A stretch of 64,000 nucleotides of DNA. It comes from Ficedula albicollis. Its lineage: Eukaryota; Chordata; Aves; Passeriformes; Muscicapidae. The position numbers were made by a program, and so were the translations under genes. The notes under the pieces are model-generated. The model was not told where the DNA came from. It saw only the letters and a program-made list of their open reading frames with translations, and searched no databases. Shown one piece after another: positions 38,828-54,030 of the stretch. The first letter of the stretch is position 1, and each line of letters starts with the position of its first letter. Location: NCBI RefSeq assembly GCF_000247815.1, contig NC_021671.1:21912874-21976873 (forward strand), written 5' to 3'.

Positions 38828-41800
38828 CCTGGTAAACAGAAACAAAGAGAATCCAAATGCTTCTCTACAGATTATTCTTTGTGCAATTAAGGATCAGCCA
38901 GATCTGTATTCTATCAGAGAAAATACAGTTCACAGTCCTACATAAGAGAAGGGATACTTTCATAAGTATCTACACAACGTAACCAAACTGATGCCAAAAT
39001 GTAATGTTGGTATAAATTACTTTCTGTGAAAATAAGGATTATTACTTGCATAATGATATATACACCCACAAAGCAGTAAGTCATAAAAATAGATATCATC
39101 ACATCCTAAAGAAGTTTACAATGTCATTAGGCCATTTTTTAAAACTCTTTAAATTTGTGGACAAATAAAAATACCTTCCACAGTAAAACTGAACAATGAC
39201 AACAGACCTCCTTCTTTTTTTTAATCCCACAGCTCTCTATAAAAACAATCCTGTGCACCTTAGTAGCTTGCAAGCCATGATTTGAAACTACAGAATTACA
39301 GAACTGATTAATATTAATGTTGTTATTTACCTAGTAGCTTTAGTCTTCAAAACCAAATCAAACCAAAACGTACCAAAAGAAAAAGGTAATTAACATTGCT
39401 AGGCAAATGGCTGAATATGATGGGAAGCTTGTAAAACCCAAATGAATAAAAAGGGAAAACATGAGAAAAAAAAATAATATACTATGGTCAAACACTGAGA
39501 GGCAGTCCAATAATGCTGTTTACAAATAACAGGTCACACAGCTTTCCCACTTTTCCTTCTATTAATTTTACCGGTTTTATGAACACATTTGGCGAACATT
39601 CAAAAGAACACATCCATAGACTAACGAGGGTAAAATGCTGGCTCAAAGGAGACACGAGCAAATGCTCTGTCAGTAGACTATTTACAAATAGCTGAAATCA
39701 ATAATAAATTCAACCTAACCAAATGCAACGCATACAAACAGAAATTAAAAGACTGAGGCAATTGGCAAATACATGAATGATGTTTCAAGCTACAGGGCAC
39801 ACTTTCTCACATACGTTAGCACTTTCAATAGGCTGGCAAGACACTGGCTCCACCTGAGACACCAGAATGTACCATATGTACTTCCAAAGACAAAAATAAC
39901 AAGACAATACTAATAACATAAGTAGCTAAATATTTCTTTAAGACAACTATTTATAGGATGCTTGAGTCATCAAACAAAAAAAGTTAGAAGATTATATTTA
40001 AGGTGAAAAAATGTCACGATTCTTCAGTATAATTTTTCTACTGCAGTCAAACACAGAGCAACCACCCCAGAAAAAAACAGTAAATTAGAATAGAAAAGGT
40101 TGGTATGTTCTCTCCACAGAGGCTATGATGCTTGCACCAGACAAGCATCCAGTGCCATCCTGAGGTGTTGGGGCTTTGTATGTGGTAGGTCACATTTGGC
40201 AGAACAGTAATGAGACTCCCCACGATCCAGACAGGCAATGAAACTGCCACTGCTTGCCAGTCACTGCTAGAGTTTGTTAAACCTCATGATGTGGCCTTGC
40301 CTCAAAAACTAAGGGCACTTCACTGAAAAAGGTTCCAAGCATCCACCTGTGCAGGTCACTTTTCAAAATATGTGTTCGCAACCAAGTCTTACACTTTATA
40401 CTGCAAAATATTAAGCCCAGTAAATTTCGACATAGCCAACACAGCTCCTGCACATCTTGAAGAAACCAGGCTCTACATCTTAACTTCACGTCTGTCATCT
40501 ACAAAAACTTCCAAGAACACAAAGAAGATTCAGATGAGAGCAGTATTCCAAATAGATCATGGAAGTCATGCCATACAAAAAAATACTTCTGCGGGCTAGG
40601 GGAAAGGGGAGGGACACCGCAATCTCCACTTCATTACAGGAACACTGCCTGTCAGGACTAAAGCTAAAATCACACACATCATCTGTTGCTATAAAAAAGG
40701 CTCAGAAATGTTTATTTAATGAGTCAAGAATCTGTGCTGCCATCATATAAGGCCTGATCCTAGAAATCTCCTGCACAGGCCAAATACATTTTTGCAACAT
40801 CAGGCCATACCTATAACAGGATTTATTGAATGTTCAGAACACAAATATATTATCAACTCTGTCCTTGCTGGAGTTACCTGGGTATGGGAGCTGTCAGAAA
40901 AGAAAAACTGTGGAGCACAGAAAATATCCGTTAAAATGAAACCCCTTGCAGTTTCCACTGCAAACTCCAATAGATTTTTTGCTGTGGAAGGAGGTAATTA
41001 AAAGAAAGATTTAAAAGCAATTAAAAAAATGTTGAAGAAAAAAAACAACAAAGGCTTGTTCTGAGGCAAACTAATACCCTAAACCCAACTCTATTAGCCA
41101 GGAAACTAACTTACAGATTAATATAAGATTAACAAATTAAAGCAATCATTACTTCTAACTCTAAACTGAACACTGAGAGGTAGAAAAAACTTTTTGTTCC
41201 ACAATTTTCTTTTGATACTTTGCTATCCTAATGGATAAACTCATGGAAAAATGGGATTATATTTTAGTAAGTAGAGCTTTACAATCACATGTTTTAATAA
41301 ACTAGCAACAAAATAAACTGACAATGTGTTTTGCTGTTTAAAATTCTTCAAAAGCAATCATTCATAAAGCCTTCACAGTAGTTCTGTAGTATGGTAGGCA
41401 GATAACATTCCACTATAAGTTGAATGTAAATGATTTACCCAGCGGTGAAAAGGTGTGCCCTAACAAGTGCCATGTGGGGTTGTTAAAGGAATAGATCTTT
41501 TCTTTCTTTTCATAGATATATATATATATATTCAAATTTACATTTTAAAAAAAGGAAACTTTGCTGTACTTTAAAAGCTCATAGGAAAATGAATACAGGA
41601 GCAAACAACTGAAAAAAATCATTCACTGCAATTATCTGAGCACTTTTTAAACATGTAGAAGATGGAAGTCATGCAGATATTATTTCTAGTAGAAGGAAAC
41701 TAAATTTCTTTCACACTGGATTCTATGTACAGAAATATCTGCTGTGCATAACAAATCTTATCTACAAAGCCAGCACATGATCAAATTGACAATGTATCAT

Positions 41801-44800
41801 TGCATTTAACATGTTGTCATTAGAGAATACAGAACCCTTCCATGTTTCAAGTGTTTTTAAACTGAAAATATATGCTGTTGGTAACATAGTAGACACAATG
41901 AAGATTTATTGCTTAGGCTAAGCAAAATTTAAAATAAAATATTTAATCGACGGTGAGGCACATATACATGCAAATATGTAAAAAATCAGAATACCAGGCA
42001 CGCACCAAAAGCCATTCTCATAACCACAAGATAACATACAGTGAAGTACCCACATATAACACATACTATCATTATAACACTGAAGAAATGCACAGGAATT
42101 AAGTGTTTTGAAGACATGTCATCTTACCCAAACAACAAAAACCAAAAAAACCCCCAGAACCAAAACAATTGTCCACTTGATAGTCAGCAGGTTAAAAGCA
42201 GTGAATCCTAGCTTTTGAGGTAGCCTACTACCACTCATCTTCCTCTTCCTTGTAAACTGCCCATGAGGGCTTAAGACACATTTCACTTTTTACCTAACCT
42301 CTACCCAGCACTAGCAGACTAGGTATAAAGACAGGATAGTGGCCTCCCAGAAAAGTAACTTTCATTCATCAGCTGTGAGGGAAATCATTATGTTAATGCT
42401 TTAGAAAATTTGAGTTGTATGTAATAAATAGGTTCTTTCCTTCATATTGCATTTTGGGCCACCCTTTCAGCTTCAGGGTTTTTTTTTTTTCCAAGCACAT
42501 CAAATCCTGTGAGAATGAAGCTGGATGAATTTTTATGATACATTGTCATGCACTAATTTTAAACTAATTGGCTCATTTAAATTAACTCATTATGTAAGAC
42601 ATTTACTGATACTAGCAGAAGTATCAGAGCTGAAAGTGTTTGGGTTTTTTAATACAAAACCAGATTCCTCCAAATACAAATCAGCATTGTTATTGAGTTA
42701 CAACACCAGCAACCCAAACAAACCCAGTAGTAGTCAAAATGAAAGTACAGGAACCTTGAATAGTTTTCCCAGAATGATATAAAATCTGTCTTGTGAACAC
42801 CGTGTAATGTTACTAAAAATGTACTTGCTTCTGCTCCTTACTTTAATTTTTTGAGAACTGGCATAGGAAGGAAGATGTTTTCCACATTATAATAATCCTT
42901 AGGCATGCCTTTTATCTGTGCCTCCCAGATCACAGTATTTTAGTTTAAAAGTAAGCTACACAAACTACAGAAGCTCTTACATTTAAAAGAAGGACAAAAC
43001 TAAAGCCAAAAAGTTAAAAAAAACAAAATAAACAAATGAACAAAATGAACACACCACCAAAAATTAAATGCAAAATTGAAGAGAAAAGTTAAAATACAAG
43101 GAGCGATATTTGAGTCTACATATTCAGCAGCAGCGCCAATACCTCCTCAAATACCTAGAAAACAATGCATGTGTTTCAACCAATTCTATACCCAAATTCT
43201 TAGAGGTCTAACTCATGTATGTGCATGCAAAATAGGCATGAAAAGGGTTAAGTTTGTTTTGTGACTGTAAAAAGCAACAGATAAATATCCTTGGAAACTA
43301 ATCCCCACAATATGAACCAGCACTGCCTGTGCTTGGATTCCCACTCCTAACTCGTCAGCAAAGCTAGGCCCTATCTGTGGAGAACACTATGCAGGAGGGC
43401 AATTTTGCCTCATCTCTCTGTCAAGATCAGGGTTTAAATTTCACTTCTAAGAGCAACAAAAAAACAAAAAAAACCAAAAAAAAATTAAAAAAAAAAAAGG
43501 AGACTATGAAGATAACGTAATTCTGATGTTTGAATGCATGTTCCAGTCCCAGCTGTCGCCTCCTGGTCTCACCAGGCTCAGTCAGATGTACAAGCACAGG
43601 ATGCACTCCTGACCTCTCCACATCTCAACAAGCAGTGATTAAAGGGTGCTGCACCTCTGTCTTCCAAAACCTGACATCCAGCCTGGCCCAGCCTACAGTC
43701 AATTCACTGGCCCTGCAACACCTCAGGTGCTACTGACCTGAGCACATCCCAGTTCAGGGTGTGAGAGTCAAGCCACTGCATGCTGGCACCACTTTCCAAC
43801 ATCAGGATTACTCCTTTTTTCTCTAAAACTACTTTTTGGATGACCTTAAGGCTATCCATGTACGTGTATATACGTGCATTTGCACGCACTCACACACGAC
43901 AATTAGTGTAGTTCATTTTAAACAATATTTGTGAAACTGATTCCTGTTCTACAATCCCAATTGAGACTACGTGCTAACACAAGTCTAAACACTAATGGGT
44001 CTCTGGACACATACATATCCTCTGCCAGCAGCAACCAGACTAAATCCATTCATACAGTGACCAGCAACTTGTAGCTGCTAAATGACACTGAAACTATCTT
44101 GTTGTTATAACAATTCCTCATTCTATTACCAACACAAGAATTTACAAAAAAAAAAAATTCATATTTTTACTTCACTTTATAAAAATCTCATGTATTTATT
44201 AACTGCACACTGTGAAGGTCAATTCTTTTGGAAGAACATCTTTCCAATTATTTTGCTGTAGGCTATGGGGTTGTGTTCAGATCAGCACAAACTCAGCAGT
44301 GGACATTTCTAAGCAAAAAATACAACAACACTGTATACATGTTAGTCACAACAATGCAACTGCTGGCTTTCAGCGGGGCCTCTGTAACATGACTATTTGA
44401 TTTGGAAATATAAATCATAAATGTTGGCTTCGCTCTTGAACTAGAAAATATTCTGCAGAGTCTTCATTCAATGGCAGAGGATTAATGAAGAGCTGATGGT
44501 GCTATAGAGTAAAATATAGCAAAGCCAAAGTTTGTCACTGTACATCCAGGGCAGTTTGCTGCCTTCAAAAAGGACTACAACAAATGCATTATGCTGCAGA
44601 ATGACAAAAGGAATCCATCCACCAAAGTAAAATCCTCTTTGTTTTCTTGAAGACAATGTCAAAGCATATTTTCCAAGTAATTTAAATGTCTAAGGGAAAA
44701 ATGTTGCTTTTTTGCTCTATGGGTAATTTATTGCAGGAATGAGAAAGCTGTCTTTCAATAAGGGGGAAAAAAACCCAAACATTAAATCATAATTAATGTT

Positions 44801-47334
44801 ACTACATTTTTCCATTTAATAAAGTTATGACTTTATATAACAGAACGCATTCTAACACAGCTACACAGTGGTAAGAGGTTAAACTGTAACTAAGAATTAG
44901 CAGCCTAAATGAAACTTGGGTCAGTAAATGCAATCACACTTTGAATAGCACTGATGTACAGAGCAACTGTTACATACTAATGGAGAACACCGGTCTTTAA
45001 AAAGCTTTGTTTCACTTTGCAATAGCAAAGGGTCAATAAAACTCACTACTTAATGAGATGAGAGTATTTTGATGAGCATATACAGAGAATTATTAGACAT
45101 TATTAGTACCACTCATTTGCTCAGAAACAGGATCTAAGTTGTGCCATCTAAGCATCGAGGCACTGTTTGTCCACATGTTCAGTGGGCTGTGTAACTTGCC
45201 TAGCAAATGACTAAGGCTCAACATCCAAGCCAAAATGTAGTTATGCAATGCACTTAGCTAAAATATTAAAATAATTATTTCTTCACACTACAGTCCTATC
45301 ATCATGATTTTGTACTGCATGAACACCACAGGGTTCTTGGCAGAAATTTCCATTGTAACTTCACACAAAATTATGACTTTTTACAAGCACTCCAGTTTAA
45401 ACAAGACACGTATTAATTGCTCATACTAACAACAGAGGTGGCCAAGAAATGGGGTTAAACATCACAATGCCCCTTTGATTGTATAAACTGGACAGGATTA
45501 TAAAGATGAAAGCCACATCATCAGATGCACCCAACCCCAAGCCGCAGTCATGATCATAACCCAAAGTACAGAAAGGGACTGGTGGCTGGGACCCCAACAG
45601 AAGATAACAGAGGCAATATATTCTTCTCTTCCCAAACAACAAATGAAGAAATGCAATAACTATTGCTACAGGCCAGTATTTTTAGTATCACTTAAGATAA
45701 ATACAAATATGCATAGGAAAAGTGGCTCAAGAACAGCAGCGTAAAAGGCCCATACACCTTTACCTCAAAAACTCACATACCCATCGTGGAGTTAAACTTG
45801 CTTTCAGTTAAGCTAGTAGATGCAAATTTATATTTCTACAGAATTACTTAACATTAATAACTATAATTTACAAATCTCTGTCTAGGACAAAAATCTCTAC
45901 ACAAGAAGACATCTGGTAAGAACTGATGATGTTTTCTAAACGAACACCCTTCTTTGACTGCTTCTAGCTTTTACATAGCCCTAACTTCAGGGAACTTCCT
46001 GTGACTGTAAAACAAAACACTATCAGCCATCCTTAAACAAAATTACATTATATTAATGATCAGAGCACAACAACAACAACAAAAAAGCCTTTAAAATATT
46101 CTCTTGAACACTTAAGAAAAATAACCTAGACCCTATTTTTCACCTTTGTATGCTTGTTTCAGTACCATTAAAATGACAGATTTTGTACTGACAGGAAGGC
46201 TATTCTATGTACAGCTGTAGTTCCAATGTTTTTGTTTAATTTCAACCAACTTGTCCAAGTAGGCCATTTGGTAGAAACCTATAAATGGCACCCAGGGGGT
46301 CTGGGTTCTTGCTGTAAAGAGGTCAGCTATTTCCTCCTAACTAAAAATAGGCAAGATGAGGGAGGGGAAGAGGGAGTGGAGGTTTAATTTAGCAGCTGAA
46401 AAAAGAGTTTACAAAATTACTTCCATCTTGCCTCATAATGAAGATTATGAAAAAAAGAAGCTGTCCCAAGAGTTACAAAACCTGGATCACTTTAAAGGCA
46501 GGCTGGTGTACGTAATCTAAAGTACTAGGAATTAAAAGAGCAGCAGTAAAACAAATCCAGGATATGGATCATGTTATGATGCCCACCTCTCTTTGGGCAG
46601 AGCAGACAGATTTACCAGCAGCAGTGCTGCCAGGTGCTAACAACTCTCCTCTCTCCTACCAGCTGAGATCACACCGTGGTCTTGGAGATAAGGCACCACA
46701 ATCAGCTGTTGTTCCCCTGAGTCAGTTTTTTCCAGCATTTACCCTCCTGGCTTTTTGTCTCCCTCACTTACATTACAACCTGTTTAGGGTGAGAACCACT
46801 ATCTACAATATTCCCCCAAATCCTGATTTGAACAGAGGCCCCTTGGCACTACTAAAATTCAAACAACATCAGTTTAACACAACATGAAATCTAGCTCTGG
46901 AGTGCTAGCAGCAGCAAAGAGCAAGGGCTAGCAGCACTGAAGCATGCACTGACCCCACTACCTGCAGTGATCACCCAGCAACCTAAACCTAAAACCTGGG
47001 ATGGCTTTTCCAGCCTCATGTCCACAATGAACCAAACTGAGCACATCGCTAAATCCTAAGCGGATCACACCGCTGACTTATCTCAGCTACTGAGAAATAA
47101 GATCCCATCCACACTTGGAGACATTTTTCTCTACTCCTTCCAAGCAAAGGGATGACAGGCCTTTAACAGCTGCTGCTGCCAGAGGAGGACTTTCCATTCA
47201 GGAAGCTCTTCCAGGAGCCATGGCACATCAGACATATCAAGTGGACAGCACGTCTGCTTCTGGTCCCCGTCATCACAAAGATGAGAAAAGCCCATCTGAC
47301 AATCAATGACAGGACCAAAACAGCATGAAACTGA
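38828..47334. other. Long gene-free AT-rich stretch
   Basis: About 8.5 kb with no recognisable gene, RNA or transposon. It contains a short (TA)n at about 41516-41531, a T run at 42480-42490, an A-rich tract at 43450-43499 and a CAA repeat at about 46069-46083. GC-richer patches at 43540-43740 and 46560-46760 have open frames of 60-107 codons that match nothing I know. It is consistent with intron or gene desert. Confidence 0.55.
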
Positions 47335-47533
47335 ATCAGGGGATGTTTAGGTTAGATACCAGGCAAATGTTTTTCACCCCAAGAGTGGCTTGGCACTGGA
47401 ACAGCTGCCCTGGGGAAGAGATCACAGCACCAAGCCTGATAACATAGTGGGATTCTTGGCACTGTCCTGCACAGGGCCAGGAGTTGGACTCAGTTCTGGT
47501 GGGTCTCTTGTAACTCAGCATATTTTGTGATTG
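47335..47533 (+). mobile_element. CR1 LINE 3' end (sense)
   Basis: Sense-oriented CR1 tail: 'aggggatgtttaggtta', 'tggcactggaacagctgccc', 'caggagttggactcagttct', ending 'gtaactcagcatattttgtg'. It is about 200 bases, 5'-truncated. It lies about 390 bases from, and opposite in direction to, the next CR1. Confidence 0.85.
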
Positions 47534-47919
47534 GGTGAAAACTGGGCAAACTGGTAGAGCAGAAATCTGACAATTTAGGGCAATCTGACAATTGCCCCTT
47601 CCCTAGCAATTACTTAACTTATTCTTGCTCTTTAGATACTTCTTGTGAAGAATATCTGCAATCATTAAAAAAAAAAAAAAGCAGTAGCATAACTTACAGC
47701 AGTGACATAGAGGAGAACAGTGGAGTCATCTTACTCAATCGGGTGGGGGAAGGGCAGAGGATGTATTCAGATGAAAACTTATCTACAGAGGGCTTTTTTA
47801 CATCCTAAGAGACCTGGAGAGTTGTGCAGTTGCCAGTGTTTACATGTATGTGTAATTTTTAATTCTCTTTGCTTCTGAGACACTTTTTCATCTTAGGGAG
47901 AAGAAAAAACCCAACCTTA
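47534..47919. other. No gene recognised between two CR1 fragments
   Basis: Short AT-rich stretch with an A run at about 47667-47680. Confidence 0.6.
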
Positions 47920-48392
47920 AAATCATAGAATATACTGAGTTGGAAGGGGCCCACAAGGATCATCAAGTCTAACTCCTGTCCCTGCACAGGACACCCCAAG
48001 AATCGCACCATGTGCCTGAGCGCATCGTACAAATGCTTCTTGAACCCTACCAGACTTGGTGCTGTGACCACTTTCTTGGGGAGCCTGTTCCAATGCCCAA
48101 CCACTCTCTAAACCTTTTCTCAACATCCTACCTAAACTTGCCCACACACAGCTTCAGGCCATTTCCTCAGGCCCTGTCATGGTCACCACAGAGAAGAGAT
48201 CAGTGCCTGCCCCTCTGCTTCCCCTCCTGAGGAAGCTGCAGACTGCAATAAGGTCTCCCCTCAGTCTCCTTTAATCTGAACAAGCCAAGGGACTTCAGCC
48301 ATTCCTCATATGCCTTCCTCTCAAGGCCCTTCACACCTTTGTGGCCCTCCTTCGGACACTCTCTAATAGTTTAATGTCTTCCTTTCATTGTG

Positions 48393-48434
48393 GCACCCAG
48401 AGCTGCCCCCGCACCCAGAGCTGCCCCCAGCCCT

Positions 48435-48499
<65 letters not shown>

Positions 48500-48519
48500 A
48501 GAGCTGCCCCCAGCCCTGG
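48393..48519. repeat. GC-rich minisatellite inside CR1
   Basis: 'gcacccagagctgccccc' occurs at 48393 and 48411 (18-bp period). The related 'cccagagctgcccccagccc' recurs after the G tract at 48497. The unit is derived from CR1 pol sequence. The number of units is unknown because the G tract sits inside the array. Confidence 0.8.
48435..48496. other. 62-base G tract, probable gap placeholder inside the minisatellite
   Basis: Pure G between 'ccagccct' on the left and 'cccagagctgccccc' on the right, with the same repeat unit on both sides. This is what an assembly gap within a tandem array looks like. The first two G may belong to the real 'ccctgg'. Confidence 0.8.
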
Positions 48520-48760
48520 AGGTGAGGCTGCCCCAGCTCAGAGCAGAGCAGGACAATCCCCTCCCTTGCCCAGCTGGCCATGCTGTGCCTGATGTCCCCA
48601 GGACAGGGCTGGCTCTCCTGGCTCCAGGGCTCTGCTGGCTCATGTTCAACTTGTCACTGACCAGGATCCCCAGGTCCCTTCCCTGCACTGCTCTCCAGCC
48701 TCTCCTTCCCCAGTCAGTACACTCAGGGCTGCCCTGCCCCCGGTTATTGCACAGCTCACT

Positions 48761-49439
48761 GAAGGTGTTCAACACCGAGACAACTACAGCAGCTCTGCTG
48801 AAATCGCCACTGTTTTTACCATTATTACATACAGCACATAAAGAAAGGTTTAACGCATTTTTAATGTGATAGCATCCTCCCCCTCTTGCTTTCCTTTTTC
48901 CTCCCACCCCCTCTACAAATCTTCTGTGGGAAAGCTTCCCTGTTTTACTCTTGCTGTCGTTGAGATGTTGCAATTATTATCTGTAATTGTTTTTAAAAAA
49001 AAAGAAGAAAAAAAAAAAAAAAAAACGCCAAAACACACACTAGGACAAATCTGGCTCTCTTTGCCAGCAACATCTGCTATCACAGAATGGATATATTTAA
49101 TTTAAAACCTGCCCAATGTCTCTGTACATGACAGAACACTGACTGCAGGACAGGGAGAGGCCTAAACCCGGTATGTGCAGTCACATGGCACGCAAGCTAT
49201 ACGATGTTAAACCTTATACATCCTTTGGTTAAAAGACCACTAATAAATGGGATAAGGAAGAAGGATATGACATATTTGTCAACAGCAAAGACCTTGTATT
49301 TATTACCTACAATCTCCCAAATCTCCCTCTGGCACAATATGTTCATTTTCATACTATTACCCTAAAACACTCGTCTTGAAATTTTAGTTTTACACTCCAT
49401 TTTATTTCAAATCAGCAGTCCTTTCAACGGAACGCTTTA
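48761..49439. other. No gene recognised; transition into CpG-rich block
   Basis: AT-rich with a long A-rich run at about 48991-49025. No coding or repeat-family signal. Confidence 0.55.
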
Positions 49440-49778
49440 TGTTTCTGCAGCACTGCGCTGCAATATCTCGCTGTTTTGGGGGAGGCGGTGGGTGAGCCCC
49501 GCCGAGCAGCCCGGCTCCCCTCCCCCACCGCTCACATCCACATCCACTCTCCAGGGCTCGCGCGTCAGGAGGGAGAAACGCCGCACCAACGAATCCTCGT
49601 GCACAACACCAAAGGGGCATGTTAAGGCAACACATAAAGGGGAGCCTTTATTCCGTCTAAGCGCCGACTTTGAGGAATTAACACGCGAGCCCAACTTTTA
49701 GGGTGTGGTTTGGTGTTTTGGCCCCTTGTTGCGCTGTGCAGGATGCCCGCCCGAGAACGCAACAACATATCATTAAAT

Positions 49779-49791
49779 AGGTCAAGGGTCA
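49779..49791 (+). promoter_or_regulatory. DR1 nuclear-receptor element (AGGTCA-A-GGGTCA)
   Basis: Two direct half-sites with a one-base spacer: AGGTCA at 49779, A, GGGTCA at 49786. DR1 elements bind RXR heterodimers, HNF4 and COUP-TF family receptors (established knowledge). It lies inside the CpG-rich block, in what would be the first intron of the putative minus-strand gene. Binding is inferred from the motif only. Confidence 0.4.
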
Positions 49792-49866
49792 CTCGCTGTA
49801 CATCACACCGCGCCGATATTCGGCCGCGCACCGAGCCCAGGTACCAGCCCCACCGCCGAGAGCGAA

Positions 49867-50846
<980 letters not shown>

Positions 50847-51009
50847 CGGCCAGGGGCACGGCAGCCCCATACACACACACATCCCCTCGGCCCGGAGAAA
50901 AGACCCCAAAACCCCCAAGCCGACCCCAAGACGTCCGGGTTCAAAAAACTTCGTCATAACAAGCGGCGGTTGAGCGACCCCCTCCCCCCCGGGCGGGTCA
51001 GGCTGCAGA

Positions 51010-51037
51010 GGGGACGCGGGGGACAGCGGGCCCCGGG
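51010..51037 (+). other. G-quadruplex motif
   Basis: Four G runs of at least three (51010, 51018, 51028, 51035) separated by loops of four to five bases fit the canonical G3+N1-7 pattern, and further GGG runs follow to about 51056. It lies about 180 bases downstream (minus-strand sense) of the putative exon 1 donor. Confidence 0.55.
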
Positions 51038-51106
51038 CTGGGCTGGGCTCGGGGGGCTGCGCCGGCAAGGACAAGCCTAAGAAAAGGGGAAAATTAAAAA
51101 TAAATG

Positions 51107-51146
<40 letters not shown>

Positions 51147-51160
51147 AAAAAAAAAAAAAA
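51107..51160. repeat. A-rich tract inside the CpG block
   Basis: 33 A (51107-51139), 7 G, then 14 A, continuing into further A-rich sequence to about 51174. On the minus strand it is a long T tract about 60-130 bases after the candidate splice donor. Confidence 0.9.
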
Positions 51161-51236
51161 CAAAAAGAAAAAAAGACGGGGGGGAAAGAAACCACAACAG
51201 GGTCCCCTGGATGAATAATCCGCCTCGGGAACTCAC

Positions 51237-51432
51237 CTCGCGGCGCAGCGGGCGTTAAAGGCACAGCTCCCGCTCCCGCGGGCGGGGAGAGCCCCAACTT
51301 CTGCGGGGGGCGGCGGCGCTGCTGCTGGCGGAGACTTTCCCTCACTTGCCGCGCATGGTGCAACTCCTCTTCCCCCGGGGTCCCGGCCAGCCTGCCAGGA
51401 GGCTGCGAATCCCCCCTCGCCGCCGCCGCACA
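51237..51432 (-). other. Candidate first exon (5' UTR or N-terminal coding) of an unidentified minus-strand gene
   Basis: On the minus strand, GC- and CpG-rich sequence runs from the edge of the 1702-base G tract (51432) to 51237, where it meets CGAG|GTGAGT, a near-perfect vertebrate 5' splice site (GT at 51236-51235). Two frames stay open across the whole 196 bases (for example one reading HHARQVRESLRQQQRRRPPQ), but open frames are expected in CpG islands. An ATG in fair context (CACCATGC, at about 51356) starts a frame that stops after MRGK, so it would be a short upstream ORF if this is 5' UTR. The exon's 5' part and the start site would lie in the gap. The following sequence is T-rich and intron-like. 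I do not recognise the gene. Confidence 0.4.
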
Positions 51433-53134
<1,702 letters not shown>

Positions 53135-53286
53135 CTCCCCTCCCCCACCCCTTCCCATCCCCCGCCTCATGGCTAATGTCATGCAAATAATAAGATTATC
53201 GGGATGTTGCCGGGTTGTCTGCCTCGGTGGGCTCATCCCGGTGACAGCCAGACTCGCGCGGCCCCAAAAGTCATATTTATTATTGG
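53135..53286 (-). promoter_or_regulatory. Promoter-like region, minus strand: CCAAT, octamer, GC box, G4 motif
   Basis: Read on the minus strand, from upstream to downstream: CCAAT (53286-53282), the POU octamer ATTTGCAT (53188-53181), a GC box GAGGCGGGGG (53168-53159), then GGGATGGGAAGGGGTGGGGG with a further GGGG run (about 53160-53138), a G-quadruplex-capable stretch. After this comes the 1702-base gap and the candidate exon ending at 51237. The order suits a CpG-island promoter firing toward lower coordinates. An AT-rich element (tatttattatt) next to the CCAAT site resembles MEF2-type sites. Motif presence is seen; function is inferred. Confidence 0.4.
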
Positions 53287-53969
53287 AGGTTCTTTCCATA
53301 TGACCTTTCCACTCTTTTTTTCTCTTTTGCTCTTGCTTTGACAGTAAAGGGAATTTCATGCTCGTTATACATTTAGCCCAAAGCCTACAAATGTGCTGTC
53401 ACCCAGTATCCTGATGGAAAAATATGACATCACCCAAGTCAGGACAACAAAGATCATTGCTACATTCATATACGTGTTGAAAGCAGAACTCTGGAAACAC
53501 TGGGAAATGTTGCGGGCTGATGTGATTCATTTTCATATTCAGAGCCTCGAGACTGCAGTGCGAGGCCATCTGCGCTCAGACAGACAGGCAGACACGTGTC
53601 TCCCTTCCTAAGTAAGCTCCCATTCCCTTATTTTTCTCCAAATACAAAACCTACATTACGTTTTTATTACTCTGCAATGTAAACAAACAGAAAACACTCT
53701 CCAGATTCATGGTGAGATGGGCCAGAATTTTTAGCTCCTGTGCTTTTTTGTTTGCTTGCTTGCTTTTGCAGTGCTGTGGGCTTACAAATGAGGTGAACTC
53801 ATCAGAAAATGGTCCTAAGCGTAGCCTTGCAGAGCTCCCAAGGTGCGGTTGGAAGCCGAGGCTCTCCTTGTGCGCTCTGGGACGGCGGTGGCGCTGTCCC
53901 CGCGGCGCAGGTCCCGTCCGTGTCCCCCGCACCGAGGAGGTGGCCCGGCACGGCCGGGAGCGAGAGCGG
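53287..53969. other. Upstream region of the CpG block; no gene recognised
   Basis: Mixed composition sequence with a 72-codon anonymous frame (53393-53611). It lies between the promoter-like region and a second GC-rich peak starting near 53810. It looks like unique, possibly conserved, regulatory DNA, but I cannot demonstrate that here. Confidence 0.4.
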
Positions 53970-54030
53970 CCAGCGGCAGCCGCAGGCGGGGGGGGGGGGG
54001 GGGGGGGGGGGCCCAGCGGCAGCCGCAGGC
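53970..54030. repeat. 18-bp direct repeat flanking a 24-base G tract
   Basis: 'ccagcggcagccgcaggc' is at 53970-53987 and exactly again at 54013-54030. Pure G fills 53988-54011. The same sequence on both sides is what is left when two overlapping contig ends are joined by a small gap. The G bases are probably not genomic. Confidence 0.9.

Larger units (their letters stand above)
47920..48760 (-). mobile_element. CR1 LINE with pol C-terminus (antisense), carrying a VNTR and a gap
   Basis: The complement begins with CR1 pol and ends at the 3' tail near 47930 ('catagaatatactgagttgg'). Minus-strand translation shows GHWNRLPKKVVTAPSLVGFKK at the C-terminal end. Further upstream, RDLGILVSDKLNMSQQ (near 48640-48690) is a clear CR1 pol segment. 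The stretches are in different frames, so the ORF is broken. Inside the element, a short GC-rich minisatellite and a 62-base G tract interrupt the pol sequence. The element type resembles the CR1-J-like copies common in birds, but the subfamily is uncertain. It is truncated at its 5' end near 48760. Confidence 0.9.

Noticed and set aside
51342..51356. ATG in fair context opening a five-codon frame (MRGK stop) on the minus strand
   Set aside because: Too short to be a gene; at most an upstream ORF in a 5' UTR, mentioned under the candidate exon.
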